A stretch of DNA of 64,000 nt from Acanthosoma haemorrhoidale (GCA_930367205.1 OV884015.1:108936509-109000508), one strand, 5' to 3'. Counted from the stretch's first letter, positions 33,583 to 45,586 are shown. Notes: a model not told the origin generated them from the letters alone. Translations and numbers: made by a program.

Positions 33583-34758
33583 TTATGGATTATGTTTAAC
33601 GGGGATAAGGTAGGAGACAAGATTTGTGAGAAGTGAAATGAGAGGGGTAATTAGGGTTCTGAACTCTGTAAGGAATGAGGTTAATAGGCTGGTGAGATCC
33701 GAAGAGCTTGAAGGTGGAAGAATATGTGGGATGTGTGGTTGAGGATGGGGTTGAGCTTGAGGGTTAACGGGATGAATGGAATGCTGGGAAAGGTGATCTT
33801 GCGGACAGGGAGTGGGCGGTGCCTGTGACTCCTTTCTGTTGCGAACGGCATCAGCGAAAGAGACAGAAGGCCTCAAATTTCTGGCTGGGCCGCTTCTTGT
33901 TACTGGCTGTTCCTCTTCTGGCTGACGACGTTGTTCTGTCCTGGACTTCAGTGTTCTGTAGGCCTCGCAACCCTTGTAGTTGGCCGGATGTCCTTGGTGG
34001 CAAAGCACGCATACCGCAGGCGATTTTAGGGGCTTTTTGCACAATTCAGATTTGTGCTGCCCACTGCACTTAACACACCTGGGAGGGTGGTGGCAGTAAG
34101 ATTTAGTGTGCCCATATGCCTGACAGTTATGGCACTGGACGATATCGCGTTTGGGATACGGTTTTTCAACCTGTACCCTAGTGTAGTACAGGTTTGTTAG
34201 GTCGTATATCTTCTCGATTCCAGGTGTCCTCTCGAGTTCGACAAAGAACAGTGGTAATGCTGTTTTTATTTTTTCATCCTGTTGCTTATCCTCACGCAAC
34301 ACGTTTGTGATTTGACGAACTTTGTATCCGAGAGCTGAGAGTTCTTCTTCTATTTCGTCAGCTGGTCTGGTTGGGTGCAAATTTCTGATCACCACTCAGA
34401 GTGATCGTTCCTGCTTTAATTGGTAGGTGTGGAAGTCTGCCTTAGTTTCTCCTAAGTATTTAACTATTGCTCGGTATGTTTTGGGAGTGTCCGGAGAAAC
34501 TTTTGTGTCCCGGGACCGATTGAGGCACGTGTATTTGCCTGTACCTACAATTTTATTCAATTGGGTACACATTAATTTAAAGTTATTAATATTTCGCACG
34601 AATATAGGTGGTGGCTTGGGCTGTGTGGGCGTTTTGTTGACGTCCATTTCATCAGTTTGAAGATTTTTCAACGCCTCAAAGGTGTTGGGCGTGAAGAAAG
34701 GGGAAACTTCGACGGTGTCTTCTTTAGATGTGCTAGCCTGTGGAGGTATCTCTTCCAT
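33583..34758 (-). pseudogene. LINE A ORF1, gag-like zinc-knuckle protein, one nonsense codon
   Basis: MEEIPPQASTSKEDTVEVSP opens a frame that meets TGA just after ...LKQERSL. It continues in the same frame as VVIRNLHPTRPADEIEEEL, the conserved jockey-clade gag start, so TGA most likely replaced CGA. Downstream are three CCHC-type knuckles (CHNCQAYGHTKSYC, CVKCSGQHKSELC, CVLCHQGHPANYKGC) and a Pro/His-rich C-terminus. Its TAA stop directly abuts the ATG of ORF2. Confidence 0.85.
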
Positions 34759-34855
34759 GGAACTAGCGGCAGAGGTTATTTGTATGTTCCTGTTTGAACG
34801 TCTCGGTTTTCGCTTTACAGGCGATTGTGTCGGGTACCGTCGAGTGACCGAGATC

Positions 34856-35511
34856 TTTTTTTTTTATTTTGCGACATCAGTTGTTGATAAAACCTCATTT
34901 TATCATAACAACTGTTTTGCTAATAAATTAGACACGTAGCGCCGGTGAGACTCGATCTCACAACTACAAGCGGCGAGACACCGGGTCTTGGCTCTGAGCC
35001 AACAGAGCGTTTGGCCCAGAGAGCCGATGCTATCTCCGATCCGTGTATGGCTAAAGGTATAGCGTCCAAAATGGCCGACCTCTCTCTGTCCGATATCACT
35101 TGTTGCACTAAACACAAATGTAACAAGTGATTCACTCACCTCCTGTGGGCTCCCTCGTGAGCTGGTCACATGAATTGCCTGCTAGAACAATTCTATGTCT
35201 GACTCTGGCCTATAAGCGGTAGTAAACAGTATGTGAAGTAGGAGCGAAGTAGAGAGCTGTTGTAAGTAGTAGCGCATGCGCAAAAAAAACTGGTAAATAT
35301 TAAGGAAAATGCAAAACAACGATATTATAGAATGACAAGGAGTTGTTGGAATGTGTACTTAGGAATAAAGGTAGGAGGACATTGTGGGGGGGGGGGATTC
35401 CAGAGAATGGTGGAAGGAGCAAGAAAGGAACAGTCAAATGGTGCAGTTCCCTCGGAAGGAATGTAAAGGCTATAAAGACATGATGTTGTCAGCTGGAAGT
35501 AGAATGTGGAT
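34856..35511. other. non-coding, with a possible tRNA-like piece
   Basis: Around 34925-34970 the minus strand has GTGAGATCGAGTCTCACC, a T-arm-like hairpin. A G run lies at 35385-35394. No gene. Confidence 0.35.
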
Positions 35512-35791
35512 TTGAATTGTAAGAGATTGTAGTATATTAGGCGGGTGATGTGAATTGTAAGAGATTGTAGTATATTAGGCGGGCGATGTGAATTGTAAGA
35601 GATTGTAGTATATTAGGCGGGCGATGTGAATTGTAAGAGATTGTAGTATATTAGGCGGGCGATGTGAATTGTAAGAGATTGTAGTATATTAGGCGGGTGA
35701 TGTGAATTGTAAGAGATTGTAGTATATTAGGCGGGTGATGTGAATTGTAAGAGATTGTAGTATATTAGGCAGGTGATGTGAATTGTAAGAG
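35512..35791. repeat. 38-bp minisatellite, 7.4 copies
   Basis: The unit GTGAATTGTAAGAGATTGTA followed by GTATATTAGGCGGGTGAT repeats seven times from 35512, with GGGT/GGGC variants, and ends in a partial unit. It lies about 650 bp beyond the 5' end of the large LINE. Confidence 0.95.
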
Positions 35792-37654
35792 TTGTTGAGC
35801 TGGTACAAATCTAATAAAACAATTTATGAGTCCTGCTGCTCTACTTTATTGCAGTCATCGCGGAAGCTGAAAGGCTCCAGTAGCATCTTACAATGCTTCT
35901 CTTCATCGTTTTAAGGGTTTAGATTAGTGAAGTTCTCAGGCTCTGGCAGAAGTGTTATTTCAGAAATGCGTTGACCACTCTTGCTGTGGGCAGGAGATCA
36001 ATACCGCTCATTATTTGAAAATATAGTCCAACTCTACACGAAAAAAGCAGGTCAATTGACCGTAGATAGTCAATTCCATTTAAATAGAGTCCCGGAAAAT
36101 AAGGGCAGTGTTGTTATTTCTTAGTAACTCGACATTAATCAATTATTTTTTTTTCAATTTTGAACTCCTGCCGAGATTAAACATGAGTTTTTTAAATGGC
36201 CAATAAATGGTTGAAAAAACATACTTTGTTTTAGTTGCTAAACCACTTCGAGCTCCAAAAACTGTGTATCCTTAAAAGAAATGCTTGCATCTCATCCCCT
36301 GAAACCCAGGGTGACGCCTAAAGCCTTGACTTCCTCCAAAACAACTAGGATTTGGTTTAGTTTGAGCTCTGTGGTGACTAACTACTGAAGTGGCAAGTGA
36401 AGTGGTTTTGTGTCATAAATCTTTTTCCTTAAAAAACTAAAGTTCTGACCACTGTTTAAAATGTTGCTGTATTGATTGCATACATTCATTTCAATGAATA
36501 AATATATAGATGAAGGTAAGCTGCAACTTGAGGAACTTTTAATGGTAGAGAATGAATGCCTATTGTAGAGAATAAGACCTTTAAAAATCCACTGAATCAT
36601 TTCTACCAGGTACGGATAGACAGACCAGAAGAAGAAGTACCTGTTTGGAAGTAAAACCTCTCACTTCAAAAACTCTCCGTTCCATTTCACCGCCTACGGG
36701 CGGTAAGAACGGTGGAGCACTGCGCCAGCCTTACTCAGCACTTCCCCTGAACTAAATATTTTCAACAATGTCTAAGGTTTGAACAACAACCTTCTCCAGT
36801 CGTTATTACAAAATAAAACAACTTCACTATCAAATAGCAGCCGTTTAGGAATTATTTTGAATAAGAGAGAAGGCAATGAAATGCTGCTCGTCTATTCAGG
36901 AAGGAAGTGTCCCCAGTAGAAGTCGAAGAGTCTAATATCCGGAAACAGGGATTTGAACCCCAGACATTTATTGACACTGCCTGGGGTGGTACCCAATTTT
37001 CCGCCATTTATAAATAAATCAAAACGAAAAGTGGTTATTAACAATTGCTGAACATAAATAATCATCGGTTTGGTTTAAACAGGTTGTACACAAAATGATA
37101 AAATGTAAGCGTGTTTATGTATCGCTGTACGCTCCATTTAGATTTTACCACCAAGCGACGTATGTCAATTTCAAATTTACGATGAACGTGTTTTCTTTTT
37201 TCACTGATTGAACGTACAAATGTCTCTAAAAATTATTCTATTTTTTTTTTTAATCTAATTTAGGCAAAAATATTTTTAAAAAACGCCACCCCAAAATATG
37301 TGCCGCCCGGAGTGGACCACCCCCGCTCTAAGTGTGCTACAGACCATTACTGGTGGTATGCTCAGCGCTCCCGCCATTGGTACACACTATTTTATAATTT
37401 ACCGACAACTATATTATAGACAATAGACTAATTACAAAATAATAGCTTTCATAAATAATCATCAAAGGCTCTTGCCAATCTCTTTGACATGCTAGCTTCA
37501 AATGAATGACCTATAATATGAATGAAGAGGCGAGAGACAGAAATAAATGAAGAAAGGACACTTTTCCATCTGTTGTCCACTGTCTCGTAACGTCATTGCA
37601 TCGCAGTAATTTCTTTGCTCTGGTTAAAAGTAAGTAATAAGTAAGTAAGTAATT
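35792..37654. other. non-coding
   Basis: Contains a tRNA-like T-arm on the minus strand near 36935-36975 (CTGGGGTTCAAATCCCTG). No coding region is supported. Confidence 0.35.
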
Positions 37655-38590
37655 ATAAATATTAGGTTAAGAATTAGTATGTAAGTTAGTTTTAAGTTTG
37701 ATCAAAAAGGTGAGCCCCATCACCTTTATTAGTCAGTTCAGTCCAGTCACGTGTAATGGGTATCATTATACTTGTTTATTCATTATATAATTTTTATAAA
37801 ATAACAATAAATAAATCCCTTCGACTGAAACTGTTAATATACAAGAGCGTCCTGAGGCCAGCTCTACTGTTTGGGACACTACTCTTTAGATTCCTACATG
37901 CCAGCACCATAATTCGACTCCAGAGCTTCCAGAACAAGATCCTGCGAATGGCACTCTGGCGTACCCCCTTTCGTGAAATGAAGGCTTCCGACATGCACGA
38001 AAAGTTCGAGCTCCCCACCATCACCGAAGCCATCCAAAGAAGACACATCAAGTTCTTCGACTCGATGAAACATAGCCAAAACCCTCTATTCAAATACATG
38101 ACACCACCACCGCTACCGGCACGATGGCAACTCACAAGATTGAGTAAAGCAGAGGAAATGGTGGACATCACGGCGCTAGGGCCGCCAACAACAAGCCTCT
38201 AAGGGGCACCCATCACTGAAATCAGACTAAATAAGAATACACCACATGGCTAGAGAGACTCTAGGCCCAGCCACCAGTGGACTCTCGCCACTGTACCAAA
38301 ACAACCAACCTCCACCGAGGCTTCCCACACCCCTTAATGCTCTCACACCACCTTCAAGCAGGTACTCCTAGTATAAGGATCCGATTAACCTAAATATTCT
38401 ATATTTTTCCCTCATCCTGAATTTCTAACTAGACAGCTTAGAAAAAAAAAAAAATAACAAAACCTGTATATAATGTAGGGATGATACAGGAAATACAAAA
38501 ATAATTTGTAAATAGATTCGCCTGAGGATTTATAATTGTATATAATTATCTGTGAATTTAAAGGGGCTAGGAAGAAAAAAAACTTAGTAA
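37655..38590 (+). mobile_element. LINE family B tail, split by a nested LINE C
   Basis: The tail is at 37655-37807 and resumes at 38451-38590 (AACAAAACCTGTATATAATG to an A run). The two halves join exactly if the inserted family C element and one copy of the duplication AAAATAACAA are removed. Confidence 0.85.
37808..38450 (+). mobile_element. LINE family C, 5'-truncated, nested in a LINE B tail
   Basis: Flanked by a perfect 10-bp duplication AAAATAACAA (37798-37807 and 38451-38460) and ending in a 3' A run. It encodes the RT C-terminus ([75 protein letters not shown]) in an intact frame to a stop near 38200. An untranslated tail of about 240 nt follows, ending AGACAGCTTAG plus poly(A). The protein is related to that of family B. 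Confidence 0.85.
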
Positions 38591-39466
38591 ATGGCAATAA
38601 AAATTGGCGAAATTAAAACTGAGGAGAAAAATTTTTTTTTATATTCTTCATATGAACTGTTCCTTTCTTCTCAATGTTCTCCGGGGCCATCACTGCATAA
38701 TATCTACTTTAGATTATTTGTAAATCATCACGAAGTTCTACATTTGAACGAATAAACAAGTTGTAAATAGCTAAAAATGTTTACAAAAAGACAAACTATT
38801 GAAATATGCTTAAAATATATTTTTAAAATAAATAATTAGAGTACTGTCTGTTTGTTTTTTTATCCTATCTTAAACATACGAAAATATTTCACAGCCTGAA
38901 GTTTTGCAGAAAACCCGCATTGCATTTTTTATGAGTCATAAATTGATAAATAGCATATTTATCACAGACAGGAAGTGATAAAAATACACAAATTAAATAT
39001 GCAATTAGGTGATTTCACTGTGTTACTTACATATACTTATTAGCCGGAATACTTGGCATACACGGTGACTCAATATTTCTTATCTTATAATTATTTCAAA
39101 TGTATGTCATTATGATGGAGCGTAGCTTAGTGGCGTGATGGTATGAGGGTATTCTCAGGAGTGTCGGTTTGTGTACTAACACAAACAAATTATCCGTAAC
39201 TGGGGGAGGGGGAGTTGAGGGGGCAAATCCCCCCAACCAGCGCGCTATACAGTGGGATCCCGATATTTCGTATCTCGATTATTCGTATTTCCGGCTAATT
39301 CGTACAAATTTGCCGGTCCCCAGAGAAAATCCCGGTAAGTGGTATAAAAACAATGCATTTCAGCCCCCTCGGTAATCCTTATTATTTTTATGCTCGAAGT
39401 CACTTAAAACGTCTTATAATACGTATTTCCAGCTTAAAAACCTCGTTAATTCGTACTGTTTCAAGA
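38591..39466. other. non-coding
   Basis: AT-rich; a short A-box-like AGCGTAGCTTAGTGGCG at about 39120. Nothing else. Confidence 0.35.
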
Positions 39467-39852
39467 TAGGGAAAGAGCACCTCCTTGGGAGTGACCTCTC
39501 CCCTGCGGACAACGGTTCCCGTGGCCCTACAAATTTACTGATTAGTGTCTCCCACGGTAATCCACTCTGCCTCTCTCCGGTTCACACTCGCCTTTGGGAT
39601 CAGGATGAATTTGGCCTACCCTCAGATGCCGAGTGTGAATTCGTGGTCATTCCAAGACCACACAAACTACCTACACTACCTACCCTATGCCTCTTCTCCT
39701 GAACATAATGCATTGTCGGGGCACATACCTATCAAATAAGCAGTCAGATAGTAAGACCGTCATGAAATAATTGTCCAGGTCATAGCCTAATCAACCCTTA
39801 CTTCGTCACCAGGGCTAGGGTAACTAGGCACCCCCCTCGTGACGACTCGACA
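39467..39852 (+). mobile_element. truncated LTR of the same family
   Basis: GACCTCTCCCCTGCGGACAA, AGTGTGAATTCGTGGTCATT, CATTGTCGGGGCACATACC and the end CGTGACGACTCGACA at 39852 match the last 380 bp of the solo LTR at 56584-57483. The 5' half is absent. Confidence 0.75.
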
Positions 39853-41379
39853 GTTATCAATAGCATATTCAGCAAATTCATATACGTGGAAATTCCATTT
39901 TTGAAAAGAAGGACACACGATCTGAAAAAAATAAATTAAAAACTATTTGGGAACGATGTGGTATTCAATTATGTATCCTTGCGCAGCTTAGGATTGTCAA
40001 TTGTCTTTAGGTTTTTGTGGTTTAGGTGGTGTCTTTAGGTGCTTAGCCACACTAGATCATATGAGATACAACCTAGGCTGGAAGTTTACATCATGAAATA
40101 ACAAGTTGTTTAAGCACAACTTTACACAGAGCAATCTGAAAACTGTTTAGACAGCTTTGTTTTCAAATTATATTATTTTTTAATAAAACGATCAAACTGT
40201 GATCATCTCTATTTGAGAAAAAAAATTGTTTGAATGTCGCCTATTGCTGGATATATGTTTAGCTTTATCTCGTGCGTCAAACCTTCCGTTATTGGCCCTC
40301 TCTTCAAAGATAAGCACCTGTGTCTAAATAAATTCAGTTTTATGATTGCCGTTTCTCTCAGTGACAATATGCCTCATGATATTTGAGGAAACTTATATTG
40401 TTCATTGTAGATCAAACAAAAAGGTGAATAAAATATGAGCTGTGTTGGTTCTGATTAAAAATGTTGAGCCAGAAACCATTGTGTTCACTGAGCATTGTTC
40501 AATCTGATAACTACAATAATTAATTACATGACATGAAGAAAAAATATATAAAATTGAAGATATTTACTTCTTGATAAAGATATATGTTATTCGCTTTTTT
40601 TTTTTTTTAACAATAATTACGAAAATATAATGAAGAAATGTCAATAAAATCTTGTTAACTACTTTATCTCGGTGAGTATTGTTAGTTTTTGTTTTTTTTC
40701 TCAGCGGGGTGATATTTGCATGATAGCCATTTCATCCTGTAATGATGGAAACAATTAAAAGCGTCCTCAAGAAAAATAATATAATACCAACAATTATCAG
40801 TAATTTAAAAATAAATGTTTTTTTGTAATAAGGAGTAGAGAGTATCACATTAAAGATTTGAATTTGCTCATCAATAATATGTATCACGTGTCGACACTTT
40901 ATTGGATCGTAATAACAAAAAAGTAATTCAATTTGAAATCAAAATCGTGTTCATGGTGGTTTCGCAATGTCAGCGTGTTGATATGTAAGGTGGAAGTTTT
41001 GCTCGATGCTGCAAAAATGGTAGAACTGCAAGCACCGTGACAATAATTACGGGTGGTTAGTTAATCAATAATTTGTAATTAAATAACAAAAATTTTGATA
41101 TCTCATTAATTAAAATCTTTACGTCCTGATTAGCAATATGTAATTTTTTTTGGAGCTATAAATTCAAAAGAAAAATTCAGCAACTGAAATTTGGTGATTA
41201 ATGGAGCTCCCAAATTTATTTCATTATATGGCCATCTATCGAATTGATGAGTTGTTATTGTGCCAACTTCTTCACAACGAATAAATGGAAGTTCCCCTCT
41301 TCTCGGCCCAGAAAACACCCACCTATGTTTCCATATTTTAATAATAAAAACCTTAGGCGTCAGTTAGAGAGTGGGAACT
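39853..41379. other. non-coding, AT-rich
   Basis: No ORF, RNA or repeat could be supported. Confidence 0.4.
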
Positions 41380-41890
41380 GGTTCAAAACTCAGCTCAAGC
41401 ACACTAGGAGGCGTGGGTGTAGCCCCGCCTCTGGCCTGCCTATATAAGGCCGAAATTCGGAGCTTTTTGCATTTATTTGGAACCCGGCACCTGAAGTGAA
41501 GACCACTCTCCTCTCTCTCTCTCTCTCTCTCTCAGACCCCCCTTCCTAGTGAGATTATCTCCCTTCCTCTCGCTAAAACTAGCATCTCCTTGGAAGAGAT
41601 CTCTTCCTAGCGGACGTCGGTCTCTGGGGCCCTACGAACTTTACTTAGTATCCTCTCCCCCAGCGAGCCAGTCTGCCTCTCTCTCTGGTTCAAACTCGCC
41701 TTTGGGATACGGGTGGTTTTTGCCTACCCTTAGTACCAAGTGTGAATTCGTGGTCATTCCAGGACCACATAAACTACCTATAATACCTACCCTGTACATT
41801 ACCTCCTGAACATAGTGCACTGTCGAAGCACACCTTCTAAAATCTTACGGAGTCAGAACAATGCGAATAAAGCTGCCCGCCGACTAGCCA
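41380..41890 (+). mobile_element. diverged LTR-like repeat
   Basis: CTAGCATCTCCTTGGAAGAG, GTGTGAATTCGTGGTCATTC and CTGAACATAGTGCACTGTCG follow the central part of the solo LTRs, with roughly three quarters of positions alike by eye. It has its own TATA-like CTATATAAGG (about 41440) and an AATAAA near 41868. Ends and target duplication could not be fixed. Confidence 0.55.
41507..41533. repeat. (CT)n microsatellite
   Basis: About 13 CT units inside the LTR-like repeat, just downstream of its TATA-like box, in the transcribed strand sense. Confidence 0.9.
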
Positions 41891-42155
41891 TTTCATTCCA
41901 ACATGCTGTACTGTGTTATGTGAATTAATAAATGAAATTGATGCTTACATAAGACAATGTATTATCTTTCCAGTGGAATCTAGCAAATTAGAACGATTTG
42001 CTCAACAATGTTGAAGAAACTCAATGTTTAGTTCCTTTAACTTGGGCAAAATTAATAACAATTTAAAAACTAAAGCGTTGATAGTTAAATAAATGTGTAC
42101 TCAAACTTTGATTTAGTGATTTGTTTTAATAGAAAAGTACAAAAAGTAGTTCGCG

Positions 42156-42838
42156 TCATTCCTTCTCATCGTCCATTGCTGCGCTCGTTGGATCTGCTTC
42201 CTTTTTTTTCATCTGTGTTTTGAGTTCTGTGATTTTGGCGTCCTTCTCCTGTAACATTTTGGTCTTTTCTTCGCACTCCTTGAGCAGGCTCTCCAGAGAC
42301 TCCTTCTTGGCGGCCATTGGCGCCTTGGCCGGTTCTTCTGCCGCCCTCATGCCCATCATCTGGTGACGCATCATCATCGCCGGCTCATCCGCGCTCCTGT
42401 GCCTCATCTGATCCTCCATGCTCCTCTGCATCATGGGCGGCATCATCGGTGGCATCTGCTGTATGGGTGGCAAGGATGGTATCCCCCAGTTCCTGGTCAT
42501 GGGCAGGGGCATTGGCGCCCGGGAATGCATGTGAGCTGGCGCAATCAACGGCGCCCCGAAGGGCATGTGCATCGGGAGGACAGACCTCTGGTTCGGCGAG
42601 GGGCATGGGGGGCCCGCCTGCCTCCATCCTGTGCCGTCGAATTCCATCGGCATCATGGACATGGACATCATGTCCTGCGGCATGTCCATCCTTGGCATGA
42701 GCATGCCCTGGGGTTGCGGCATGTCCATTTTGGGCATCTGCATGCCCTGTGGAGGCGGTGGGCGGTTCGGGAAGGATGGATGTGAAGGCGGTTTCGAGCT
42801 GTTTGGCGCGCACGGAGCTTCCGCTTCCTTCGCCTCCT
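42156..42838 (-). CDS. Met/Pro-rich secreted gene, exon 2
   Basis: Starts after an acceptor (tatctgtttacag) and encodes residues 83-309, beginning EEAKEAEAPCAPNSSKPP. It holds the Met/Pro repeats and the C-terminal coiled coil and stops at 42156-42158. Long open frames on the opposite strand here are by-products of the GC-rich, repetitive sequence. Confidence 0.75.
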
Positions 42839-43687
42839 CTGTAAACAGATAAATGTCAAATAGTTAAAGTAAAGTATAAACCTCGCATTCATTAGCAATG
42901 TTGGAATATGAAGGAATGAATGCACCAGATGAAGGCCTTCTGGTGGCCATAACTTAATCAAAAGTAAAACACTATTTTCTTTTTGACATTACTGAAACGT
43001 TTATTTGCCATAGAATGACTAAAAGTTATCTATCAAAGATCGAACCCATGTAATAAAATGTACTCCTACTGATGAGAATCGATCTCGTGTTCATTTTTGT
43101 TTTTCCTCATTATAAATCAATCTAAATAGTCTACTTTTCTTGACGTGTGATGTTATGTGAATATAAGGTTATCGATTAAAAGCTATGAATTCTCTAAAAG
43201 TGACCAAATTGTACTAACAGCTGTAAACAGTCAAGATAAACCAATGCCCAAGCAGGCTAAAAGCGTTGAGAAATAAACGTTTCGGCCAAAAAATTAAAAA
43301 ATTCGCAAATATGCTTTTCTAATTCTGTGCCATTCCTCTATGCAGATGGAACGATGGCAGATATCCCATCTTTCCCGGCCCATAATAATTAATCACTAAT
43401 CAAAAGCCAGGGCTTTGGTATGCATTATAAAGTATAGTACCTGACTCTATTCCCATGGAGTGGTCGCCTTGGGGTATGTTGAACATGAGGGGCTCCGAAG
43501 ACTTGGGCCTCGGGTGAATGCCCCCGTGAACCATGGGCCCGCAGACCTTGGTCGACCTGTCGTGAGGGTTGTGGCGTACCTCGATGCAGACCGTGGGGCC
43601 ACTATGGGCCGGGGGGGCCATGCCCAACATGTCGTCGCACAAGGCGGTCGCTAAGACACACAGGAGCACTGCTAGCAGGCACTTCAT
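42156..43687 (-). CDS. secreted Met/Pro-rich protein, two exons, 309 aa
   Basis: Exon 1 (43687-43441) and exon 2 (42838-42156) join with a G|AG split glutamate: donor gtacta, acceptor ctgtttacag. The total is exactly 310 codons including stop. It starts with a signal peptide (MKCLLAVLLCVLATALC), then a segment with two cysteines (TVCIEVRHNPHDRSTKVCG). The second exon is low-complexity: by my count 36 Met in its last 195 residues, with a repeated MP(K/R)MDMPQ unit, MSMSMMPM and MPPMMPPMMQ runs, many Pro and Gln. It ends in a charged, probable coiled coil (SLESLLKECEEKTKMLQEKD) and an acidic tip. The coding sequence is far more GC-rich than its surroundings. I do not recognise the family. Met-rich runs can bind copper(I) or make sticky structural proteins; both are only inferences. 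An ATTAAA polyadenylation-type signal lies at 42130-42125. Confidence 0.75.
43441..43687 (-). CDS. Met/Pro-rich secreted gene, exon 1 (signal peptide)
   Basis: Encodes residues 1-82 and leaves in phase 1 before gtacta. The open frame continues past the donor only to an early stop (ending SPGF), so splicing is required to reach the Met-rich exon. The ATG at 43687 is chosen because the hydrophobic signal peptide starts there. Confidence 0.75.
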
Positions 43688-43886
43688 GGTGAGACTGTGC
43701 CTGAGCTCGTACCGAGGGGGTCTTTTCTAGTCGGCTGGGTAGCCTTCCCTTTTGTCGATGTAGTAAACATGCTAGGGTCTACGATCTGTATTCCCGCTGA
43801 TGGTGCAACAGAAAATATTGATTGTTTTCTGAGGAAACAAAACTCCCGATAGCTTCCTTGTTCGGCGGAAAGTACACCTTTTTGTA

Positions 43887-43912
43887 TGTATATATATATA
43901 TATATATATATT
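43887..43912. repeat. (TA)n microsatellite
   Basis: A run of alternating T and A between the Met-rich gene and a hammerhead-like repeat. Confidence 0.85.
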
Positions 43913-43931
43913 TTATAAAATTTATAGGCAC

Positions 43932-43960
43932 CTTTCGACATGTGTGTTTGCATCAGGTCC
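43932..43960 (-). other. hammerhead-like motif copy
   Basis: Minus strand GGACCTGATGCA, a short ACA/TGT pairing, then CGAAAG. It is followed by ATAAATTTTATAAAA, as at the other copies. Confidence 0.35.
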
Positions 43961-44491
43961 TCACAATAAGATAAGAAAGATGGAAGGGTCTAGAATCAAT
44001 ATGTCTTATCTCTAAATGTCGTCCGTTCATAAATTTGTATGCAAATATCTCTTTCAACATCGTAATCCGACATCGTAACTCTTCATTCATTCATAGATTC
44101 ACTACTACAAACGAGCTAAACCTTGTACTTATTTTAGTTTAGGCAAAAAAACGTGATTATATTAAGGGTTTTGAGCAAAAAGTTCAAGCCAAGTTGGCTG
44201 AAGAAAAACTGAACTACCATGATTGAAACTCTACCGACAGACTACATAGCCGCACCGTAACGAAAATTTACCATTATTTTTTTTTATAAATTTATTATCA
44301 TCAGGGAAATACCATGCAAAATATCACAGATCTAATTCAAACACGATAATGGTTTTTTTTTGACAGACAAAACTTGGGTGACGAGGCACCTTAGTGTTAC
44401 CCAAATAAAAAAGGCCTCACTCTACCAGCTCTCTCAAAATCTCAAAGAAGTAATAAAAAAGTAAGTTTCGTCAAGTTTTATTTGTAAACAA

Positions 44492-45016
44492 GGTTTCGAC
44501 TTACTAAGTATGACTGCATCAGGTCCTGAACAAGTTGGGGTTAAACACTTTTTCTCATCAGGTATGTTTTTTATTTTCAATTCAATTTTTTACCAACAGT
44601 GGTGTACTCTTTTTTCAACTCTTACATTATTTAAAAAAAAAATATTTTATTATACAAAAAATACTTTTCTGCATTATCTGTATCTATGTTCACGTGTGTA
44701 TCGATTTTCTAATTGATAGGTCTCATCTACATTCATTTCATATTTACATGTTCCAGCAAACTAGCAGACTTTGTTTTCTTTGTATTTCACTTTGTATATT
44801 TAGTTGTATCTAAGTCTTTTACATATAAATACCATTATATATCTATGTTTATTAGTCAAACCTGTCAATTGTTACATGTTAACAAATTATACCCACTTGC
44901 TATTAGTTTTGTTTCTATTGTTCCAAACGGTTTTCTCTGATTATTATCAATCGTGCTTAGTGCCTAAACATTATTTTCTTGTCATCAGGACCTGATGCAG
45001 ACATACAAAGTACGCC
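44492..45016. other. inverted pair of hammerhead-like motifs
   Basis: The left copy (44492-44526, minus) reads GGACCTGATGCAG...GTCGAAACC. The right copy (44988-45016, plus) reads GGACCTGATGCAGACATAC. They face outward around 460 bp of AT-rich sequence with no credible ORF. The right copy lacks a clear GAAAC. Confidence 0.35.
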
Positions 45017-45586
45017 AAGCCGTTGCTCACAAATTAATTTTTTTTGAAAAGTTATCTCTTTTTCATCAACTCAAGCAGATCTCCAAACAGACGCTACAAC
45101 TCACTTGTGCTCAAGGCTAGGCAATGAACTCACGTAACGATCCTTAATGAGTACAAACACTACTACACCATGTAACTAATAGTCGTACTTAAACAAACTT
45201 CTGAGTGCAACAACAAGTTTAAACAAACAAACTGATAAAAAAAAAAATTAAAAATACATGAGCCACTCCTTGAAACTACATAACGTATTATGTAACAAGG
45301 ATCTCACGTGTCTGCCAACAGTTGAAATTTCCCCAATTTCTCTTACAAATTTAAAAAATATCTTTTTAGTGACAACAAAATTGTACCTACGTAAAACAAA
45401 TTAAATTGGAAATCCCTCAATAAGGTCTGAAGAAAAGCAATATTTCTCAATACAGTCTAAAATTAAACCCACAAACAATTATCTCAAATCATTTTAGGAG
45501 AGAAATTTAATCATTTTTAACAGGTTTTTTTTTGACAAAAATTAAAATAAAAAGCTTGGGTTGTTCAAAAGTATTTATTTAATTCT

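Larger units (their letters stand above)
30765..34855 (-). mobile_element. LINE family A, jockey-type, nearly full length, inactive
   Basis: The largest element in the window. Reading on the minus strand: about 100 nt leader, ORF1 (gag-like), ORF2 (endonuclease plus reverse transcriptase) and a 3' UTR of about 170 nt ending AATAAAGATTGTTAATATT near 30765. There is no long poly(A). The same 3' end is found in five or more other fragments in this window. ORF1 has one nonsense codon and ORF2 a deletion with frameshift, so this copy cannot move by itself. Confidence 0.85.

Noticed and set aside
35512..35791. Regularly spaced repeats that could suggest a CRISPR array
   Set aside because: Units are contiguous with no unique spacers, and the window is clearly a spliced eukaryotic genome. 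The same applies to 1143-1318 and 53425-53754.
42317..42852. Long plus-strand open frames (95-140 codons)
   Set aside because: They are opposite-strand shadows of the GC-rich Met/Pro exon, which has the signal peptide, splice sites and coherent composition.
44510..44995. Overlapping hydrophobic ORFs (63-92 codons)
   Set aside because: They are Phe/Tyr/Cys-rich translations of T-rich DNA lying between two hammerhead-like repeats; no gene structure.
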